Shown here one piece after another: positions 4,945 through 5,749 of a stretch of 5,749 nucleotides of DNA. Origin of the DNA: Phycisphaerae bacterium SM23_33 (GTDB lineage: Bacteria > Planctomycetota > Phycisphaerae > SM23-33); NCBI GenBank assembly GCA_001303665.1, contig LJUF01000304.1, positions 1 through 5,749 of the forward strand, written 5' to 3'. Below the pieces are notes generated by a model. The model saw only the letters and a program-made list of their open reading frames with translations, ran no database searches and was not told where the DNA came from. How positions within the stretch are numbered: the stretch's first letter is position 1; each line of letters opens with the position of its first letter. The position numbers and the translations under genes were made by a program.

Positions 4945-5749
4945 CTGATCGTTGGGGATGCGGGCACCGGCGGGTTGACCATCGAGGCCGCGGCCGTCTT
5001 CCGCGGGCGCGACGTCTTCATCGGCGACGATCTGGGTTCGGAAGGCCAGATCACCGTCGCCGGCGCCGGGTCGGTCCATCCTCCGAGCCGACGGGGTCGG
5101 CGCGAATCCCGCCGTCTTCATCGGTCACACCGGCACCGGTACACTCAACGTGACCGGAGGCGGCTTCGTCGAGACCCTCGATACCACCGGGATCGCGGAC
5201 ATCTCGCTGGGGTTCGCCGCCACGGGCGAAGGCACGCTCAACATCACCGGCGCCGGGTCGCGGGTGAAAGGCGAGGACTTCATCGTCGGCGGAAGCGGCA
5301 CGGGGCACTTGACCGTCTCAGCCGGCGGGGTGATGGACTGCACCATCGGGACCACCGCCGACGCCTTTGTGGGGGCCGCGGCCGGCGCCAGCGGCGATGT
5401 CACCATCACCGGGGACAATTCGGTCTGGAACGCCCGCGACATCCGCATCGGCTCCGCGGGAACCGGCACGCTCGACATCGAAGCGGGCGGCAAGGCCGAC
5501 GCGTCCGGTCAGTTCATCATCGGTGAGCTGGCCACGGGCTCGGGCACGGTCACCGTCACCGGCAGCGGCGCCTCCGCTGATTCGCTGCTCGAGGTGGGCA
5601 ACAGACTCACCGTCGGCGCCTTGGGCGAAGGCACGCTCAACGTCGAGGCCGGCGCGGACGTGACTGTGGCGGAGAACCTGTACGTCGGCATCAGCGCCGC
5701 TTCGGCCTTCAACCACACCGTCACCGTCACAGGAACCAGCTCCACGATC
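4945..5749 (+). repeat. Ten T5SS/PEP-CTERM-type strand repeats
   Basis: Units start near 4945, 5011, 5108, 5192, 5273, 5357, 5441, 5513, 5606 and 5678, each about 22-31 residues. The shared core is hydrophobic-x-[IV]-G, then a short Gly/Thr turn (GTGT, GEGT, GSGT), then [LV]-x-[IV]. Units tend to alternate between a form ending in EAGG/EAGA (GTLDIEAGG, GTLNVEAGA) and one ending in TGxxS (ITGAGS, VTGSGAS), so the natural period is roughly two units, about 50 residues. DNA identity between copies is limited (for example GAAGGCACGCTCAAC shared by the units at 5192 and 5606), so the array is old or diverged. The predicted fold is a beta-helix or beta-solenoid; no catalytic motif is visible. Confidence 0.8.
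5076..5077 (+). other. Second frameshift: probable one-base insertion (extra C)
   Basis: In TCGGTCCATCCTCC the preceding frame reads AGAGSVHPPSRRGRR, which turns into Arg-rich non-repeat sequence. Removing one C gives AGAGSVILRADGVGANPAVFIG, which restores the repeat pattern and stays open to the window end. As at the first break, the presumed extra base lies in a two-base run. Confidence 0.75.

Larger units (their letters stand above)
4554..5749 (+). pseudogene. Exported T5SS/PEP-CTERM-associated repeat protein, frame broken twice, 3' partial
   Basis: ATG 4554 follows AGGAG (4541-4545) by 8 bases and opens a clear signal peptide (MSTMLRT, hydrophobic AVAVVACLAVTV, cleavage after ALA at residue 23). 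Next comes VWSDTTGPFVYDQAGSWTPN with a P-x-x-DDNVFF stretch, the start typical of passenger-like repeat proteins (W-x-N, then Pro and Asp-Asn). The ATG frame stops at TGA 4839-4841, but protein-like sequence moves to the next frame at about 4776 (AYNVNVIDNDWTFFGG) and again at about 5076 (ILRADGVGANPAVFIGHTG), then stays open to the window end. Each shift equals one extra base. Reading through both gives at least ten Gly-rich strand repeats. Such proteins are predicted beta-helical surface or secreted proteins and usually end in a PEP-CTERM or autotransporter signal, which would lie beyond the window. Whether the breaks are real mutations or sequence errors cannot be told here. Confidence 0.8.

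Noticed and set aside
4776..5077. Programmed ribosomal frameshifting in the repeat gene
   Set aside because: No slippery heptamer, downstream pseudoknot or internal Shine-Dalgarno was recognised, and two shifts in one gene would be very unusual.
4792..5526. Taking the frame 4792-5526 as one real protein
   Set aside because: Only the part up to about 5076 is protein-like. Beyond that it becomes an Arg/His-rich shadow, while repeat motifs continue in another frame.
1..5749. CRISPR array, tRNA, rRNA, insertion sequence or phage gene
   Set aside because: No spaced direct repeats, cloverleaf, transposase motif or terminal inverted repeats were found on either strand by eye.

Overview
The window is GC-rich and all recognisable genes lie on the + strand. 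The gene content points to a planctomycete, probably of the Phycisphaerae type. Evidence: a dockerin-type Ca-binding repeat pair (GLDYNTW / GLDYSYW style) followed by a C-terminal PEP-CTERM sorting signal; a protein built of T5SS/PEP-CTERM-associated repeats; and a large protein with carboxypeptidase-regulatory-like domains fused to an esterase. The taxonomic call is an inference from protein style, not from a marker gene.

Layout. (1) 1-2534: the 3' part of a long open gene, cut at its 5' end by the window. It encodes beta-sandwich regulatory-type domains, a proline-rich linker, a middle domain I do not recognise, and a C-terminal alpha/beta-hydrolase with a readable Ser-Asp-His triad. (2) 2535-2979: non-coding, with a plausible sigma70-like promoter and two clean hairpins. 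(3) 2980-3969: an exported protein with signal peptide, dockerin-like repeat and PEP-CTERM anchor, interrupted by a single in-frame TAG at 3514-3516 where a Trp codon is expected. (4) 3970-4321: non-coding, with a strong hairpin and a TTGACG/TATAAT promoter-like pair whose spacer contains an exact 10-bp tandem duplication. (5) 4328-4441: a 37-residue ORF with a good ribosome binding site that is almost entirely a signal peptide. (6) 4554-5749 (runs off the end): an exported T5SS/PEP-CTERM-repeat protein whose frame is broken twice, each time consistent with one extra base.

How the parts fit. Two adjacent genes encode secreted or surface proteins likely handled by a PEP-CTERM/exosortase system; the anchor is visible only in the first, and the end of the second lies outside the window. 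The first gene is also probably exported or surface-associated, but its N-terminus is missing. The main unusual theme is disruption. Within about 1.6 kb there is one nonsense codon, two +1 frameshifts and a promoter-spacer duplication, while the 2.5-kb gene upstream is intact. Either this surface-protein locus is decaying or silenced, or the assembly carries base errors here. The sequence alone cannot decide between these.
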